Shown in pieces: positions 45,400 to 55,900 of a DNA stretch of 64,000 nucleotides. The notes beneath the pieces are model-generated. The model did no database searches and was not told the origin of the DNA. It saw nothing but the letters and a program-made list of their open reading frames with translations. Within the stretch, counting starts at the first letter, position 1. Every line of letters begins with the position of its first letter. The position numbers were made by a program, and so were the translations under genes. The DNA is from Isoetes taiwanensis (lineage: Eukaryota > Streptophyta > Lycopodiopsida > Isoetales > Isoetaceae), in the NCBI GenBank assembly GCA_021234155.1, contig JAJEKV010000169.1, positions 477,344-541,343 on the forward strand, written 5' to 3'.

Positions 45400-46760
45400 A
45401 TTGATTTTGCAATTGAAATGGAGGAATCCCGTGATGGAAGTCCAGATATAAATGACGTGGTGCTAGGCGTGGTTCTTTCATTATTAGCAAGTTCATCCGC
45501 ACTTTTGTCCGGACGGGCCGAAGAGGTACGACACAACATTGTTGCAAATTCGTTTTCTATATTATCTTGACATGGTTACTAGATGTTTGTGCAAATGGTT
45601 AAAGTATCTTTGCAATGATATAACTCCATCCGGTTTGAATAGAATGTTGCAAGTTGTTAGAAAAGAAGTTGGCGAGATCAAGACATAAATCGGGCGATGA
45701 AAATAATTTAGTTGATGACAACAATGATGATGATTTATTTGGCTTTGAAGACTAAAGTCGCGGATGAAGATGGTGAAATGGATGAGGGTGATGAGGATGG
45801 TGAACCCGACAAGGATGTCAATGATGAAACCGTAGAGGGACGATTCGGAGGATGAGACAAAGTGAAAAGTGGTCAAAATGCAATCTGAGATGCATACTAT
45901 GAAGGGAAATGTGCAAAACAAAAACAGTCATGGTTCAAGATGTCGGCAACAATGGGGCGGATAGCTCGATGAGACGGACTTTCTGATTTAGATGATGAAG
46001 CCATGTTTAAACTTGATTCTCATCTTGCGTAAATCTTTAAAGAAAGAAAGAAGGGTTTAGAAAGTAAAAGCTGGATTCATGTTCAACTATCGATTATTTA
46101 AGCTCAAGCGTTCTTGGGCTTTATAAAAATTCTTGCAAAAAAACTCGGTAACACTCTTGTGTTGACTGTTCTTCCATCTCTTCTTCGGGCTTTTATTAAT
46201 TCATGCTCTACTGACGGCAAGAATCCTCTTGATTCTAAATTAGAAAATGTTATGCGTAGTAAGATATTGAAAGGCAAAGAATATCCTAAAGGCAATGGAC
46301 ATTGATAGGGAGAGCTTGGATACTATGCTCCAAAAGACATTAAGAATAGCGTCCGATACTTGAACAAAAGGATAAGAGATATTTCTCAAGCCCGTTGGTT
46401 TTGGGTTTTTAAAGTCGAGCAAGCAAATTTTACTTCTACGAGAAGAGGGAAGTATAGTGCGGACTATGTCAAAGCGCTATAGAGGAAATCTTTACCGATG
46501 AAAAGGTCCGGGACGGCCATGTTCATTCTTTGCGAGTTGTTTTCACGATATTCTGGTTGGCAATCGCCCTTAGGACACGAGAATGGTATGCACGGCTCAT
46601 TAAAACCTTATTTATCGGATCTTTACGAGTTGCTTGTTATGCTGGTTGAACAACCCTTCAAAAAGAAGCTGCGTCGTGCTGCAGCTCTTCATTTCTGCGT
46701 AACTTGTCTGGAAACATTGCGCGCATTATATGTAGATGCTAAGAATAATGTAGTTCAATG
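45400..46760 (+). pseudogene. DNA polymerase V / MYB-binding protein 1A-like gene remnant
   Basis: The match runs through shifting plus-strand frames: DINDVVLGVVLSLLASSSALL with EVRHNIVANSF (45455-45555), LNRMLQVVRKEVG (about 45635), an acidic block (DEDGEMDEGDEDGE, about 45760), then LSDLDDEAMFKLDSHLA and IFKERKKGLE (about 45975-46060), and LGNTLVLTVLPSLLRAFINS with ILKGKEYPKG (46140-46300). Plant and animal MYBBP1A/Pol V proteins have this order: helical repeats, acidic stretch, D-DEAMFRMD-YLA-IFKE. They act in the nucleolus in rRNA gene control. At least five frameshifts or stops are visible. The frame at 46498-46761 probably belongs to the same gene. Confidence 0.72.
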
Positions 46761-46761
46761 A

Positions 46762-47745
46762 TTTTAGCAAGATTTTGTCGAATCAACCAGCAGTAGCCTA
46801 ACTTGCATAGAATATACTATGCCATGGAAATGTAACTATGAGATAGGCTATGGTTCAAAGTCATATATGGCCCGGCTCTAGCTCGATCAAATCTAAAAAT
46901 TCTAAACAAGACTCACTATACTCAAATGACTTGAAAAACAAATAAAGGGCGTTTTAGTGATGTTAGTGCAGACATTTGCTTTGTTTAATATAACTTTAAG
47001 GTATAAAATAGTAGACATGGGAGGATTCAAATATAGAGGATCATAAAAAGGAAATATATTAATCCAAGCTAAACCTAGTGCATTGCAAACCAAGCTAAAA
47101 AACTTCTAATGCATTGCAAACCAAGCTAAAAAGCTTCTAATGCAAATCATTAGCTAGTGAGAAACAATGCGTTGACTTTGCTTGTGCGAATACCAGCTTT
47201 GTCGTCTTAGCTTTCAAAATATAGGGAATTCGGTGAAAGGGCTCGGATTTAATAGTATCATTTGTTGACAAGCACAATAGATGATGCTTTGGTTATGCAG
47301 TAGCAAATCATTGATTTGATTAGGTTTGAATATTGAGGATCACGCCAAAACGTGCAAGAGAGCTAGATATAAAGCCAACCAAGTGTAGGAATTTAATGCA
47401 GGATGATAAACTAGCAATAGAGTTATTACAGGAAAACAAATGGTAGGTCCTTTGGTTTCAAGAGGCAAATCAAAATGCTCTTCAATAAGCAACTTATAAG
47501 CAATGAGAGATGGGTCTTGGACCATCTCTCTCTTCTTGACAACAAAGGACAACGCATGCACCCCCTTGTTAGAAATTCTGAGATGATAATGTCATACCCA
47601 ATACTTTGCATTTTACGAAAAGGTGCCTTTATGATCCAAAAATGCAGAAAACCCTTTTTTGCCATATATAAAAATGGTGGAGGAGCGAGCCTTCCAAACA
47701 TCAACAAGTAAACCTCCATTGATTGTCGTCATTAACCTCCATTGA
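46762..47745. other. Non-coding, with two small tandem repeats
   Basis: TGCATTGCAAACCAAGCTAA units occur in tandem at about 47079-47145. TAACCTCCATTGATTGTCGTCA occurs two and a half times at about 47710-47775. No gene recognised. Confidence 0.5.
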
Positions 47746-47817
47746 TTGTCGTCATTAACCTCCATTGCTTGTCGTTCCTTTCGAATCCCATTAACTAGTG
47801 TGACAGTGCAGATGGCA

Positions 47818-48273
47818 TCATCCAGTGGCACCAAGCGTGCGGCAATCGGGGATTCTGTTGACATGCCCAATCCAAAGTCAACAAGAATAATCCAGAAATC
47901 AACTTGTTTGTTCGTTACTCTTGGAAGCAAGATACATGTGCTCGTTCTCATCCAATATGGGAATCTATTACGAGCAACATCCAAAAGTTACAGGGCGTTA
48001 AATGTGGACGTCGTGGATGAGCATGCAATGCACACAATCACGGTAACTGCAGACGATGAAGGGGGCGTGGAATTGCAAACCGTGTTGAGATCAGGCTTTT
48101 GGGTCTCCATATGTAATTTTGATGTAAGGAAGATAAATCCGTTGTATGAGTTCGAAGATTGTGTGAACACCATAGAGATTCTAAGGAACACCGAGGTGGC
48201 ATCCATTGAAGGGCCTAAAGTCCTGCTTTCCTTATTGCCCTGGATGAATTATAGTTACCAAATGATGACGTAG
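47818..48273 (+). CDS. Hypothetical ORF, possibly RPA-like OB-fold, probably 3'-broken
   Basis: From the ATG at 47818 the frame reads ASSSGTKRAAIGDSVDMPNP, then VDVVDEHAMHTITVTADDEG and WVSICNFDVRKINPLYEF. The alternation of short strands and the later NKVVKICNACNKVVSD (about 48450, another frame, CxxC type) recall RPA-like single-strand-DNA-binding proteins that Helitrons often encode. This is weak and based on pattern only. The match moves frame after 48250 (VVVALTKEVFVAHVLDNTK), so the gene is likely broken. An in-frame start at 47746 is also open. Confidence 0.35.
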   Translation, partial: SSSGTKRAAIGDSVDMPNPKSTRIIQKSTCLFVTLGSKIHVLVLIQYGNLLRATSKSYRALNVDVVDEHAMHTITVTADDEGGVELQTVLRSGFWVSICNFDVRKINPLYEFEDCVNTIEILRNTEVASIEGPKVLLSLLPWMNYSYQMMT

Positions 48274-49194
48274 TGGTGGCACTCACAAAAGAAGTCTTCG
48301 TAGCACACGTCCTAGACAATACCAAGGCATATCTTCTGCTCCTAAAACTAAGCCAAAATTGCTCTTGCTTGTCACCTTTTTTGTACTGACTTTCCACTAA
48401 TCAAATATTCTTGGAAGTGCGTGTCTCAACACATTGAGATTGAACATAACCGGCGACAACAAGGTCGTGAAGATATGCAATGCTTGCAACAAGGTAGTGT
48501 CGGACAAAGGTGTCACGAGATGTGTGGCAACGACAACATGACGAAAAAAGAGTTAACAATGTTCTAAGTGACATTGACACTACGCCCAAGACGCTACATG
48601 TATAGGAGCATTTCTTGCCGGGAGCATTTCTTGACAATAATAGAGCATTGGCTACAACAAAGACAGATCCTCGATCATTGCGCCAAAGGATATTGAAGAG
48701 AGCTGGGTAAATGCAAGTTCGAAATGAACCACTCGGACTCAAATCATTGCCTTCAATAGGCCTAGGCTCAACTCGACCCATAACTATTGAGCAACAAAAG
48801 ACATGCCTTTGCATTTTTAAGTAGCTTTACTTTGCTTGCAATTTCCATTTCATGCTATTAAATTCTTAGCAACCTTCTTTAATTTATAAGATCGAAGTTC
48901 TTCCATGTCCTCGAACAAAATTGACATGCAAAACAATTGACAGCCCCCCAAGTCCTTTTGCACCCCAACCCCTCCTTTTTGTCTCGCTAGCAATTTGAGA
49001 CAACCAAAAGATCAAACTATAATGTGCAAAGCTTTTTAAGCATAGATATGCTAAATGCAAAGCTCCGCTGTGCAAACCCATCGAAATTTAGTGCACATAT
49101 TATCAGTCCTTATGCTTTTGTGATCCTTGTTCCATGTCGAGGACCGGAGATTTCTTCAGGCCAATTTTCATAAAATCATGGTAGCAAGCATTGT
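48274..49194. other. Remnant tail of the preceding ORF and non-coding DNA
   Basis: Frame-shifted coding-like patches to about 48600, then AT-rich DNA with no feature. Confidence 0.4.
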
Positions 49195-49307
49195 ATTGTT
49201 TTGAAGTAGCAATTTTGATTGATTGTGAAAATATGACTCTGAATTATGATTTAAGCCACTTCACCCTCGGGCCATGGAGGGCAACCCTCCGTGCGCAGCA
49301 CCTTGTT
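49195..49307 (+). repeat. 110-bp dispersed hairpin repeat, copy 2
   Basis: Nearly identical to 32383-32493, with a perfect GGAGGG-CAA-CCCTCC hairpin at 49276-49290, a GTGC-GCA-GCAC mini-hairpin, and the end CTTGTT. It may be the 3' terminus of a rolling-circle or SINE-like element, but no CTRR end is present. Confidence 0.85.
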
Positions 49308-49978
49308 TTTTCTTTCCCCTTGATTTCTCATTTATGTACCTGGAGTTCAAGAAATTCCAATGCCTTTTATAATATGTGGCTCAAAAGTCCATCGTATGCT
49401 CTACCATGGACGAAGTCATATATTATATGGTTACCAATAGAGAAATCACATACATGCAACACCTTAGGCATGTTCCTTCACCTTAAACAAAGTCTATGGT
49501 GACTAGATATATAATTAGATAAACACCAACTTCCTCCAAGAAGGGGTCAATGAAAAAACAATTAGATTAGCATATAAACCTTTGTTAGTAAAATGGTAGA
49601 CTAAACAACAGAAAGATTATTTTAAATCCACAATGAATCAAGGTGATGTGGAGAAAATATCCTGTTTTATTTTCCTTCAAAATAGCATGCTACAAAAACT
49701 GCAAATTGCAATATTGCCCTGCTAACATTGCAGCCTCTGATCTTAATCGCTTTCTTTTCCATTAAAGGGGCATGTTACGAAACATACACATTGGAATGTT
49801 GTCAATGCTGCCACTGTAACCTCCAGGCTTAGCCATTGTAACTAGATGATTATGATAGGGCAAAGTCATCTGTCTCAAAATTGGCAAAGTCATCTGTCCC
49901 AAAATGTCTAGCACTTAAGCATGAACAACAGTAACATTTGTGCTTTATAAAGCCAGCCAAAATCTGCATTCTTCGGTC
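49308..49978. other. 3' flank of the coiled-coil gene
   Basis: AT-rich, with one near-tandem copy of GCAAAGTCATCTGTC (about 49859 and 49885). It probably includes the 3' UTR. Confidence 0.5.
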
Positions 49979-51450
49979 TCACACTATTACTCTGAAAAGC
50001 AACCTCATAGAAGTAGAAAGGGCCAGTAGTGCTGCTCTGAGAAGTAAAGGCTGCCTCAATAACCTGCAATTTACTACAGTTTAGACAGCCCTAATAATAA
50101 AAGACCTAAAGTTTACAAAATCTATAGGGTTTTTTAATGTTACCCAATTCCTGTGGCTCCCCAGGATGCTACAGTATAAAGAAACTTTCCAAGTCGCCAC
50201 AGCTTGTGCAAACAACCCTTTCTCTCTATTTTCTTAAATGCTTCACAAATTGCTGATTAACCAAAAGTATGCACACTTAAGTAAACATAAAAAGATTCAC
50301 GCCAAACGACAATATTTCTTACTTTTCTGTAACTCTAACGGTGTCATATTCTGAAAAATAATAGCAAACAAGAGCAGTTAGAAAATCAGCTATGAATATT
50401 ACTTCTGCGTAAAGCAAGATCTACCTTAGCTTCTGGAATAGTTGCTACATATTTCGCCATAAAAGTAACAATCCCATCAATAATATCTTCCTCTGTGACT
50501 ATCACATAATCATCTTCCTCGAGTGATTCAGAACCAAACAAATCCTTAGTTACCCACATCCACCAATTTGGATCATCAATACCAGCAACAATGTTGCAAT
50601 CTGCACTTTTAGGAAGCATGCTCTTTTAATTGAAAAGAAGCATGCAGAATAAGTATGGACAATATAAATAGATTGATATGCACCAGAATGAAAACCATAC
50701 ATGTAGTATAACAGTTATGCATTACAATTACTGCCCTGCATACAAGTTCATAATAAGTTTCAATTTCCCCCTTTCCATTAACTTAAAGACTATCTATAGA
50801 TTTTTTACCTTCATCTGATACAGCCACTGGAGATCCATTGCGCTTGAGCTGTTCTAGTTGTTGAAGGAGCGCTGGAGATTCTACTCTGCTCAATAACTGC
50901 TCGTAAAGCTGCAAATATTTTTATGGATATAAATCTTCTTAAATGAACACAAATATGCCACCACCAAAGAGTTCATTAATATAGGCAGAGATCAGAAAAC
51001 TAGAATCTGCTTAATATCAATCAACGCTAGTACGCAGAAAAATATTACTTAATTTTAAGCCCTTAACCATCTTCTGCTAAAAATAAAAGCATATTCATAA
51101 CTCGTTAAGTTAATGACAATCAAACATGAGCACAAAAATTTAAGCACGCTTACATTTGATGGATAATCAGTTACTTCTCTACGTTCAAAGTGCTCGATTT
51201 TCTTATGGCAATCATCTAAATCAGCGCGCAATTTTTCGTTTTCTTTACGTTCGAGTTCTAAAGCCTGTTGGAGTGCCATGGCTTCAGTATGCGGAGTTTT
51301 TGTCGCTAGAATATGATCAAAGCCCATTTGGGTGCGGCTATGGTGCTCTGATTCACCGCCGACCATGTCAACTGGCCGAAAGGTAACCGCAAGCCTCGGA
51401 TCGGAGCCCTGCCCCACTTCAGGGCACACGGTATTTGGCCGATATCGCAT
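49979..51450 (-). CDS. Complete six-exon gene for a plant-conserved coiled-coil protein (At1g16520/At1g56080-like)
   Basis: Exons 51450-51154, 50908-50809, 50600-50425, 50350-50323, 50252-50144 and 50063-49979 join without a stop into 264 codons, all with GT-AG introns and matching phases. Exon 1 has a coiled coil (LQQALELERKENEKLRADL). Exon 2 reads LYEQLLSRVESPALLQQLEQ. Exon 3 has DDPNWWMWVTKDLFGS and VTEEDIIDGIVTFMAKYV. Exon 4 reads NMTPLELQK. Exon 5 has LYTVASWGATGIG. Exon 6 has LLLRAALLALSTSM and FRVIV, then TGA. The WWxWxxKDLxG, TEEDIxDGI and VASWGATxIG blocks mark a family found across land plants. The Arabidopsis names come from memory and the function is not established. The tail could be a membrane-associating helix. 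The gene looks intact, but a Helitron ends 18 bp upstream of the ATG. Confidence 0.85.
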
Positions 51451-51468
51451 TTTATAAATTGTTAATAA

Positions 51469-51575
51469 CTAGTAAACATGTGCCGTTGCCGGGGGGCTAA
51501 TGTCCGGGCATGTGTTTTTACTCCGGAACGTTCATGTCCGGGCATGTGTTTTTACTCCGGAATGTTCATATGGGA
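51469..51575 (-). repeat. Helitron 3' terminus with duplicated GTTCCGGAGTAAAAACACATG unit
   Basis: A 33-bp unit (TCCGGAGTAAAAACACATGC then CCGGACAT) occurs twice just inside the GC-rich stretch and the terminal CTAG. The copy at 62246 has only one, degenerate, unit. Confidence 0.75.
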
Positions 51576-51894
51576 AACTTCGACGTTATTTGCTTTTGTA
51601 ATTATTTTTGTTATTAAAACCGTCTGCTGACAGAGAGCATATGCGTTCATGGATTTTGATAGAGAAAACAATGCTTTATAAGGAATGTGGGGATAGTTAA
51701 TACTACCTTGAGAGACAAAAGTCTAGAAATACAAATCCAAAATTGATGCTGAAATGTCATTCTTAGTAGTTTACATCAATAAAAAAAAAGTACAAAAATA
51801 TAAAACACAAAATCTTGTCCTGACTCATTGATGTATTTTAGTTCATGATGGAACTCTAAATATACATCTCCACATGGCGCACATCACCAAGGAC

Positions 51895-52586
51895 CTAATA
51901 TTGTACTTTGTTGGATGCTCCCGTGATACCTTCACTTCTCCCGGAACGATAACATCTTAGCCGGGGTAAAAGTGAAATGCATGGGCGAGTCATTGATTCG
52001 AACTGCCCACGATGCCTCATGACTATCAAGCACGTGAGACAACTCATTCGAAGGTAGGCTCGTATAATGGAATCAGACACCGCCTCGAGAAGAAATGATT
52101 TGTAGACCCTAAAAAGTGTTCCATTACATATTCCAATGCAGGTGAGTTCTTTTGCTACCAAAACACCAATTCGCCAGTGCACGGTATCATTTCTCATCTG
52201 TTAAAAAAAGGTAAGCATTTGAAGGTTAAACAAAGCACTGCATTATCCAATAAATAGATACATTTGAGCTATCCTCCACCTACCTCTCTCAAAGCACATC
52301 CGCGTAAACAACGTTCCTTCGGGTAGACTTGAGCAAATAGGAAGTCATCAATTAATTGGATAAAGTGCTCCAACTTGACAATCTCGTCAGTGTTAAGTAT
52401 TTCTTTGAGCTTTGCAATGAGCTCCTCAATTTCCACGCTTGCTACCCCATGTACATGAGCATGGTATTTTCGTTCCCAATCATACCATGATCCAAGAGCG
52501 CGTATGACAAAAGTAACACTGGAGATGTGGTAGCTCATGTCACTCTTTAGGCATTTAGTGACATGGCGACCGAAGACACATACCAC
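51895..52586 (-). CDS. Unknown two-exon ORF between Helitron helicase and 3' end
   Basis: Exon 1 (52586-52284) contains IRALGSWYDWERKYHAHVHG and EIEELIAKLKEILNTDEIVK. A clean GTAGGT...TTTTTTTAACAG intron (52283-52198) leads in phase to exon 2 (52197-51895), RNDTVHWRIGVLVAKELTCI and onward to TAG. The spliced protein would have about 200 residues, helical first half. I do not recognise it. Its place between helicase and 3' end is where Helitrons often carry extra or captured genes. Confidence 0.42.
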
Positions 52587-52699
52587 GGGACCAAAATAAG
52601 CACCATCAACATGGATGAAGAAGTACGTAAGATAAAAATAAAAGGAAGAAAGAAAGTAGAAGGTATCAATGAGAACAAAGATAAATTAGAAGTAGTGAT

Positions 52700-54600
52700 T
52701 TTTAAGTATCAGACTCACACTTAGAGGAGTTTTTTGTATACAATGCTTGTTGTATATATTTTGATCTGTCGACTTTAACCCTAGCATCTCCATCCTTCGG
52801 TAGAATGAATACCTTTATGCTTTGGATTCCTTGAGCTCTCGAGAGTGCTACGTGAGTTGTCGGCTGAATACTGGATTTGGCAATACAAACCAATCATTTC
52901 ATTGCTTGGCCTTGGGACTTGTTGATTGTCATACCAAAAGCTGGATGCAATGGAAATTGTATGCGCTCAAAGTGAAATAGGAGTTCTGCATTGTTGGGCA
53001 CCAAAGGTATTCGAAATATGAACACTCTGCTTCCAATATTCTTTCCAGTGCCAATTTCGGCATCTATAGCACGTCTTCCCAATGAACAATGAGGCGAGTG
53101 CCATTGTAGAGCCCCTTACGTGTAGAAACAGACCTCAATAACATGACAATCATGCCAATCTTCAAAGTTAATTGATGAGGAGGCATCCCACTCTGAGTTT
53201 GCGCATTCAAAAATTCAATAAGATAGACCCCTGTGTCATTCTCATTATTATTTCGATCGACCACCAATAATCAATAGGTGCGGCGAACCAACCACTGTCA
53301 TCCTCTTGTTTACTTCATCTACATCCTCATTCAGTGGCGTAAGTATTGCCCTTTGCACCCAATAGGACACACTTCCATAATTTGTTGAAACATCAGAGAA
53401 TGCCACGGCTAGCAAGTCATTTAAGTCCTACGACTTCACACAAATCTCTTCTGGAAGACGTATTACGTCCGTTTCAATGTTGGGAAACATGGTCTCAAGT
53501 CCATCTCCAACTCGTAGGAGATTCTCTTCTACCTTTTGCTCTTCTGCGTCTCTTTCCACACCATTCATTACTCACATATTTATTCTTGTGTTCCTCGACA
53601 TGATCCCATATGTAAGAGCATTTCAAGGAAGCATGCACAATTTGTGGGCGATTTTCTCGTGGAACCACAGGTGGAAGCTGGCGAAAGTCTCCTCCCAAAA
53701 TAACAATGAGTCCCACAAACAATTTGTCACATGACATCACGTCACGGAGCATTTATCCAGTGCTTCATAAACGTATTTATGCATCATTGGGGTCTTATCC
53801 TTATTCCGATTGCTTTGGAATATTGCAAGTTGATGTCTCATCTATGTTTATCCGTATCTTGAACCTTGAATGTGTAGTGCGCCCACCATTTAATAAAATG
53901 GATACAATTCCTGAAAGTGCAATGGTAGCTTTGGCACGAACATAAGACAACATGGTGTTAAAAAGAAAACTCTTTCCCGAGCCGCCTGCACCCTAAACGA
54001 AAAACACTCGTCCTTTTTTCAACATCACGTGCTCATCAATCACACAGTCGAAGATAACACGCTGGTCGTGATATAAGCGGTCCACATCTTCTTGCATCTC
54101 TACCATATCTTCTTGAAACACCTCATCCCGAAATATCATATATGGATCTATTGCATGCTCAGGAAGAATAAAATCAAACTATCCGATAGAGTTCATATGA
54201 TTTTCAATGTCTAGAAGTGCCATGTCAAAAATTGATCACACACATTTACACTTTGATCTTCTGCAACCCTTCGTACCTCATGCAAGAAGTCATCAATCAT
54301 AGAAAGCTTGACTTCTTCCCATAATTGTAGTAGATTCGATGGTTCGCAATTTAAAAGCATCAAGTCAAACATGTGTCGCAATTGTGGCGGCATGCCTTAT
54401 GCTGCTGCTTCTCGAAGAGATTCGAGCCATTCTGTGTCATCTCGAAGCAACCCACGACGAATGCAAGCTTCTTTATATGTTACGCACAATTCCCCATCAA
54501 AAGAGCGTAAATCTTCAAAATTGACTGCACCTGTCGCGTTGGTTAATAGGAGCCGTAAATAGTATCGCTCTCCTTCTGAAGGATTAACAAAGTACATGCG
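52700..54600 (-). pseudogene. Helitron PIF1-like DNA helicase, frameshifted
   Basis: Down the minus strand: GRMYFVNPSEGERYYLRLLL and DLRSFDGELCVTYKEACIRR (54600-54470), Walker A GAGGSGKSFLFNTM (about 53990-53950), SGIVSILLNGGRTTHSRFKI, Walker B-region ILGGDFRQLPPVVPRE (about 53700-53650), FGMTINKSQGQAMK (about 52935) and THVALSRAQGIQSIKVF (about 52860-52810). These are motifs I to VI of the helicase domain of RepHel. Stops and shifts lie between most motifs. Confidence 0.87.
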
Positions 54601-54618
54601 TCCAATAGTGGGAAACTT

Positions 54619-55816
54619 CTAGTTGTTGGATCTGACCTGCCATTTTCTACTGGGTTTATCATAGGTAAACTGCTGCGTAGGAATCAATGGAATCAATGGC
54701 AGCTGCACATTTTCATTAGCACATGCCCTGCACTTCTTTTTAACTGTGAGTTCTGCTTTCCACTGCATAGCCCCACAATACAAACATCTATGATCCATGT
54801 TACCAAGGTCATGAGGAGGAGGTAAATTCCACGTCCATACTATCTTGTTGAAACTACTTTTACCAGTAGGACGTTCTCTAGGACCAATAGCAGTGCTGTA
54901 ATCCAACCTCATAGCTATATGCTTTGTCTAGATTCTGCGATGGAGCCATCTCCTCCTTCGACTATTGCTCTCACCTTTAGGTGTCATATAAGAAGGGTTA
55001 CATGTTAAGCTTGTTAATTGATCAACATTAGCATCTGCTACTATTGTAGATACCTGTCCAACACGACATTATTCATTTCTCAATTCCGGATCATTATCAA
55101 CAGCATATTGTGACCTCAAGGCTCTTTTCTTTGCCATTCTTTTGCGCCGCAAGCGTTTGCTTCTTTGAGTATTACTTTCATTCTCAGGTGTCGTGTAGGA
55201 GGGGTTACCCACTATGATACGTTATTTGATGTGATGTATCAATGAGTTCGGGTGCCGAGATGGTGTGTTAAACCCATGAGCATTCACATATGTGGACTAC
55301 GACAACATCAATTGATCACTGTTTGTTCATCTATTGTGGGAAATAATTGCATCCTAATACTATTGACTTCAAATGTGATGAAGTGGGCCCTCCCCTTCCC
55401 CCTCCCCCAAGTGCAGTAGATCCTCCTACTATAACCATATCTACCGATTGCATTTCAATCTTAGTCACAGGGCACTCTGGCTCTGCTAGTGCAACTTGTG
55501 GCATTGAGGCCGAGGCATAACATGTTTGAGTCGTCTGGCCCTTCATTGCAACAACATCAGGTGAATGTCCAGCACCCTCTATCTCTCTGACATCCATGCT
55601 ATATGCTAGTTTCAAAGCTCTACCCTCTGCAGCTCGTTTACGTGCCAGTCGTCTCTTTCTAGCAGACTTAGTTTCATTGATGGGCGTCATGTATGAGGGG
55701 TTGTTGGCCACAGCAGGTGGTGTTTTTTGATCGGACTTCCCCATATAAACCCTGGTATGTTGCAATCTGTACAATTTAGATGTTTGCACCGGATATTTGG
55801 CATGCATTCTAAGCAT
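54619..55816 (-). pseudogene. Helitron RepHel N-terminal region with three NPSYxTPxxE repeats
   Basis: The frame from 55816 has NNPSYMTPINETKSARKRRL with ARKRAAEGRALKLAYSMD. A second unit (NPSYTTPENESNTQRSKRLR, about 55205-55140) and a third, shorter one (NPSYMTPKGESNSRRRR, about 55000-54950) follow in other frames. Then comes the zinc-finger block HRCLYCGAMQWKAELTVKK with CRACANENVQLPLIP (54840-54700), typical of plant Helitron-like proteins. It is followed directly by helicase sequence, so roughly a thousand residues including the HUH nuclease are deleted near 54618. Confidence 0.75.
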
Positions 55817-55900
55817 ACGCTTATTAACTAAGATCTAAGCATACATCAATCAAGAAACCTAAGATGGAACTTAGGACTCACCTCTGACGTATTAAGATTT

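Larger units (their letters stand above)
51469..55900 (-). mobile_element. Helitron with helicase but without Rep domain
   Basis: The minus strand ends CGGCAACGGCACATGTTTAC then CTAG at 51472-51469, followed by T, the canonical Helitron 3' end inserted before T. Inside, on the same strand, are an N-terminal region, a zinc-finger block and a PIF1-like helicase in Helitron order. The HUH Rep nuclease domain expected between them is absent. The 3' ~480 bp are shared with 62246-62705. The 5' end (TC after A) could not be located; it should lie beyond about 55900. Confidence 0.78.

Noticed and set aside
53346-53945. Plus-strand ORFs of 79-85 codons
   Set aside because: Shadows of the minus-strand Helitron helicase.
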